A stretch of 64,000 nucleotides of DNA from an uncultured Hyphomicrobiales bacterium (GTDB lineage: Bacteria; Pseudomonadota; Alphaproteobacteria; Rhizobiales; Beijerinckiaceae): positions 1 to 64,000 of the forward strand of contig CAIKAR010000005.1 of the NCBI GenBank assembly GCA_903825465.1, written 5' to 3'. Shown one piece after another: positions 61,967 to 64,000 of the stretch (the first letter of the stretch is position 1; every line of letters starts with the position of its first letter). A model generated the notes under the pieces. It made no database searches. It was not told where the DNA came from and worked only from the letters and a program-made list of their open reading frames with translations. A program made the position numbers and the translations under genes.

Positions 61967-62695
61967 ATGTCTGTCAATTCGACCGATCCCGTCAATTCCA
62001 TCGATCCCATGGACCGTTTGATCATCGCGCTCGATCTGCCTGATGTCGGCGCCGCGACCGACATGGTGGCGCGCGTCGGCGACGCCGCGAATTTCTACAA
62101 GATCGGGCTGGAGCTAACCTATGGCGGCGGGCTCGAACTCGCCCGGCGGCTGGTGGGCGAAGGCAAGAAAGTGTTCCTCGACCTCAAGCTGCACGACATT
62201 CCCAACACCGTGGCGCGGGCGACGGCGCAGGTCGCCGACATGGGCGCGGCTTTTTTGACGATCCACGCCTATCCGCAAACCATGCGCGCGGCGCGCGGGG
62301 CGTTGGGCGGCTCGTCGCTTCAACTGCTCGCGGTGACGGTCATGACGTCATACGACGACAACGACCTTCGCGAGGCGGGCTACGGCCTTGGCGTGAAGGA
62401 GCTTGTCGCCCGCCGGGCGACGCAAGCCCGCGACGCCGGCGTCCACGGCATTGTGCTTTCCGCGGAGGAAGCGCCCGACATTCGCGCGCTCGTCGGCCCC
62501 AACACACGGTTGGTGACGCCTGGCATCCGCCAAGCCGGCGGCGATGTCGGCGACCAGAAGCGGGTCATGACGCCCACGCGCGCTATTCGTGGCGGAGCGG
62601 ACCATCTCGTCGTCGGACGCCCGATCACGCAGGCGCCCGACCCGCGCGCCGCGGCGTTGTCGTTCCTCGCGGAAATCCGCGCGGCGGCGATTTAG
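61967..62695 (+). CDS. pyrF: Orotidine-5'-phosphate decarboxylase
   Basis: Last step of UMP synthesis. The 242-aa product has [24 protein letters not shown], the catalytic Lys-Asp tetrad [16 protein letters not shown] and the C-terminal VTPGIRQ with [12 protein letters not shown]. The N-terminal 14 residues ([14 protein letters not shown]) are an extra; an alternative ATG at 62009 would remove them. It is convergent with the Spy-like gene, two bases away. Confidence 0.95.
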   Translation: MSVNSTDPVNSIDPMDRLIIALDLPDVGAATDMVARVGDAANFYKIGLELTYGGGLELARRLVGEGKKVFLDLKLHDIPNTVARATAQVADMGAAFLTIHAYPQTMRAARGALGGSSLQLLAVTVMTSYDDNDLREAGYGLGVKELVARRATQARDAGVHGIVLSAEEAPDIRALVGPNTRLVTPGIRQAGGDVGDQKRVMTPTRAIRGGADHLVVGRPITQAPDPRAAALSFLAEIRAAAI

Positions 62696-62697
62696 GC

Positions 62698-63570
62698 CTA
62701 CAGGCGTTCGTCGTCGTCCTGTGGGTCGCGCTGGCCCGCGCCATCATCGCGCCTGTCGCCGCGGCCGCGCCGGTCGCCGCCGTCGTATCGGTCGCGGTTG
62801 TTGTCATTGTCGCGATTGCCGCGCCGGTCGCGGTCAGCGTAAGGGCCTCGTTCATCGCGGTCGCGGGAGCGCGGGTCGGCCCGGTCGTCTCGACCACGGG
62901 CGCCGTCGCCCCGCGGACCGCGCCCGCCGTAGCCGCGCTCATTGAAACGATTGTTGAAACGGTCGTCGTCTGAGGGGCCCCGATCCCGCGGCCGGAAATC
63001 CGGCTGAGCGTCGGCCCGTTCATTGTTTCGGCCTTCATTGTTTCGCATGGCCGGCCCTTGGCCGGGCGCCATCCGCATCGCGCCCATCTTGCCCATTCCC
63101 GGACCACGCAGGAGAAGACCAACGCGCCGCTTCTGATCGTCGCTGAGGCTCGCGTAAAGCGGCTGGGCGGCGTCGATGATTTTACGCAAGGTTTCGCCAC
63201 GCGCGGTGGCCGCGTCGGCCATGTGGCGCAGCCGGTCCATCGCGTCGGTCGGCTGTTGCCCGCCGCCGCCCTGCGCGCGCAAAGTGCCCATTTTGGCGGC
63301 GCCATCGCGCCACGCCTGCTCGACCGGCGGCCACATGGCCTCCTGTTGCGGAGTGAGCTTGAGGCCCGCGTGAACCGCCGCGACGCGCGCGTCGAAGAAC
63401 GCCGCGCGGTCGTCGGCGGACATTTGCGGGCGCGCCGGACGTTGCTGGCTTTGCTGGCTTAGCGCGGCCGGCGGCGCGCCCGCGGGGTCGTCGGCGGCCC
63501 GCGCTGGCGAAAACGCCATCGACGAAGCGAACGCCGCCATCGCGATGGCGGAGGTGAACTGGACTTTCAT
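62698..63570 (-). CDS. Spy/CpxP-like LTXXQ protein with long Arg/Asp-rich tail
   Basis: Periplasmic LTXXQ-family protein, relatives of which are chaperones or metal sensors. The 290-aa product starts at ATG 63570 (MKVQFTSAIAMAAFASSMAFSPARAAD, signal peptide). LKLTPQQEAMW and LSDDQKRRVGLLL are the two motif regions (about 75-170). The C-terminal ~110 residues are low-complexity, rich in Arg, Asp and Gly (RDDRADPRSRDRDERG), with no family of their own. The tail is probably disordered and may bind anions or metals; its size is unusual. Confidence 0.8.
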   Translation of the reverse strand: MKVQFTSAIAMAAFASSMAFSPARAADDPAGAPPAALSQQSQQRPARPQMSADDRAAFFDARVAAVHAGLKLTPQQEAMWPPVEQAWRDGAAKMGTLRAQGGGGQQPTDAMDRLRHMADAATARGETLRKIIDAAQPLYASLSDDQKRRVGLLLRGPGMGKMGAMRMAPGQGPAMRNNEGRNNERADAQPDFRPRDRGPSDDDRFNNRFNERGYGGRGPRGDGARGRDDRADPRSRDRDERGPYADRDRRGNRDNDNNRDRYDGGDRRGRGDRRDDGAGQRDPQDDDERL

Positions 63571-63673
63571 GAGGGTTGCTCCCGTTCCCGAACCCGGCGA
63601 GAAACTAGGCGCCTGAAATCCGAACGGCAAGTTAAGCTTCGTCCATCTCATCCGCGCCGGATCGACACAGATG

Positions 63674-64000
63674 TCAGCGGATGACTTCGCAGGATTTATA
63701 GCCGTCAAGCCGGCGATTGCCCCATTTCATGTCACGGAGCCAGGCGTTGCATTCAACCCGGGCGGCGAAGCACGCGTAAACATCTTGCCACGCCACCGGG
63801 CTATTGCCGCCTGTAAAATGGCCAAGGAAGATTCGGTCCGCGTCGCCGCCATGGGACACCACGCCGCAATTCGGCCCGTTCGACAGGACGCCGCCATGCC
63901 TGGCCGCCACGTGCGCAATCCACTCCGCCGGGCTGGATTCGACGACGTAGTCGGCGCGGGCGACGCCAACGGCCGCGATCAAGACAACCAGGGCGGTAAG
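63674..64000 (-). CDS. Exported protein of unknown function, partial (5' end beyond the window)
   Basis: The frame runs off the window: upstream of the track start (TTG at 63982) the codons read LTALVVL, continuing a hydrophobic signal sequence LTALVVLIAAVGVARAD, so the true start lies past base 64000. The visible mature part is about 95 residues with four Cys (PNCGVV, YACFAA, VECNAW, KSCEVI) likely in disulfides, and WL and WGN motifs near the C-terminus. I do not recognise a family. It is upstream of the Spy-like gene on the same strand, with about 100 bases between. Confidence 0.6.
   Translation of the reverse strand, partial: LTALVVLIAAVGVARADYVVESSPAEWIAHVAARHGGVLSNGPNCGVVSHGGDADRIFLGHFTGGNSPVAWQDVYACFAARVECNAWLRDMKWGNRRLDGYKSCEVIR

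Noticed and set aside
63674-63982. Complete 102-residue protein starting at TTG 63982
   Set aside because: The frame stays open with hydrophobic codons to the window edge, so the gene is truncated by the window rather than starting there.

Overview
The window is about 65% G+C, almost fully coding, and comes from an alphaproteobacterium, most likely Hyphomicrobiales (Rhizobiales). The evidence is the run phoH-ybeY-corC-lnt-XRE regulator-metK-trmB, the PhaR/PhaB/PhaA polyhydroxybutyrate genes, and the many solitary periplasmic binding proteins and CoA or decarboxylase-type catabolic genes. I cannot fix the genus. I support 57 protein genes and one tRNA, and see no rRNA, insertion sequence or CRISPR array.

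Layout. 0-6.2 kb is housekeeping: rplM-rpsI on the minus strand with a visible promoter, leader repeats and terminator, then a small membrane protein, an Mpl-type murein ligase, and dnaB-alr. 6.2-11.6 kb holds an exported VWA protein, a two-gene hydroxycinnamate-CoA unit (hydratase/lyase plus ADP-forming acyl-CoA synthetase, like ferBA), an exported DsrE-like protein and a TsdA-like dihaem cytochrome, closed by a strong terminator. 11.6-16.1 kb (minus) holds two tandem paralogues with an unusual domain mix: signal peptide, carboxypeptidase-regulatory-like domain, one haem c motif and a beta-propeller-like C-terminus.

16.2-24.5 kb looks like an accessory catabolic cluster: a ThDP enzyme, two hydantoin-racemase-like paralogues lacking the usual cysteine pair, a TctC-type binding protein, an enolase-superfamily enzyme, a Gfo/Idh/MocA oxidoreductase and a UbiD decarboxylase. 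24.6-27.0 kb has a YegD-like Hsp70 and an exported metallo-beta-lactamase-fold protein. A tRNA-Ala(CGC) follows. Just downstream lies a 2.4-kb stretch of clearly lower G+C with an arylmalonate-decarboxylase-like gene and a second TctC-type binding protein, probably acquired. 29.6-33.3 kb has phaB, phaA, phaR and gloB.

33.5-44.7 kb is mixed: an ABC-type binding protein, a PdeM-like phosphoesterase, a hydrolase, a haem-less PQQ dehydrogenase with lanthanide-type Asp residues, a methyltransferase, RluD-type pseudouridine synthase, a flavoprotein, a core-MetE-like protein and a Tat-exported M28-like peptidase. 44.8-54.9 kb is the conserved translation and envelope block (nfuA-like, tsaB, rimI, miaB, phoH, ybeY, corC, lnt, XRE, metK, trmB).

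54.9-61.8 kb is a second accessory catabolic region: an amidohydrolase; a tightly coupled enolase-superfamily/ABC-permease/unknown-barrel operon; and a pdxA-like/luciferase-like monooxygenase pair. pyrF, a Spy-like LTXXQ protein with an Arg/Asp-rich tail and a truncated exported protein close the window.

The most promising undescribed systems are the 16.2-24.5 kb cluster, the twin haem/propeller proteins, and the enolase-permease-barrel operon.
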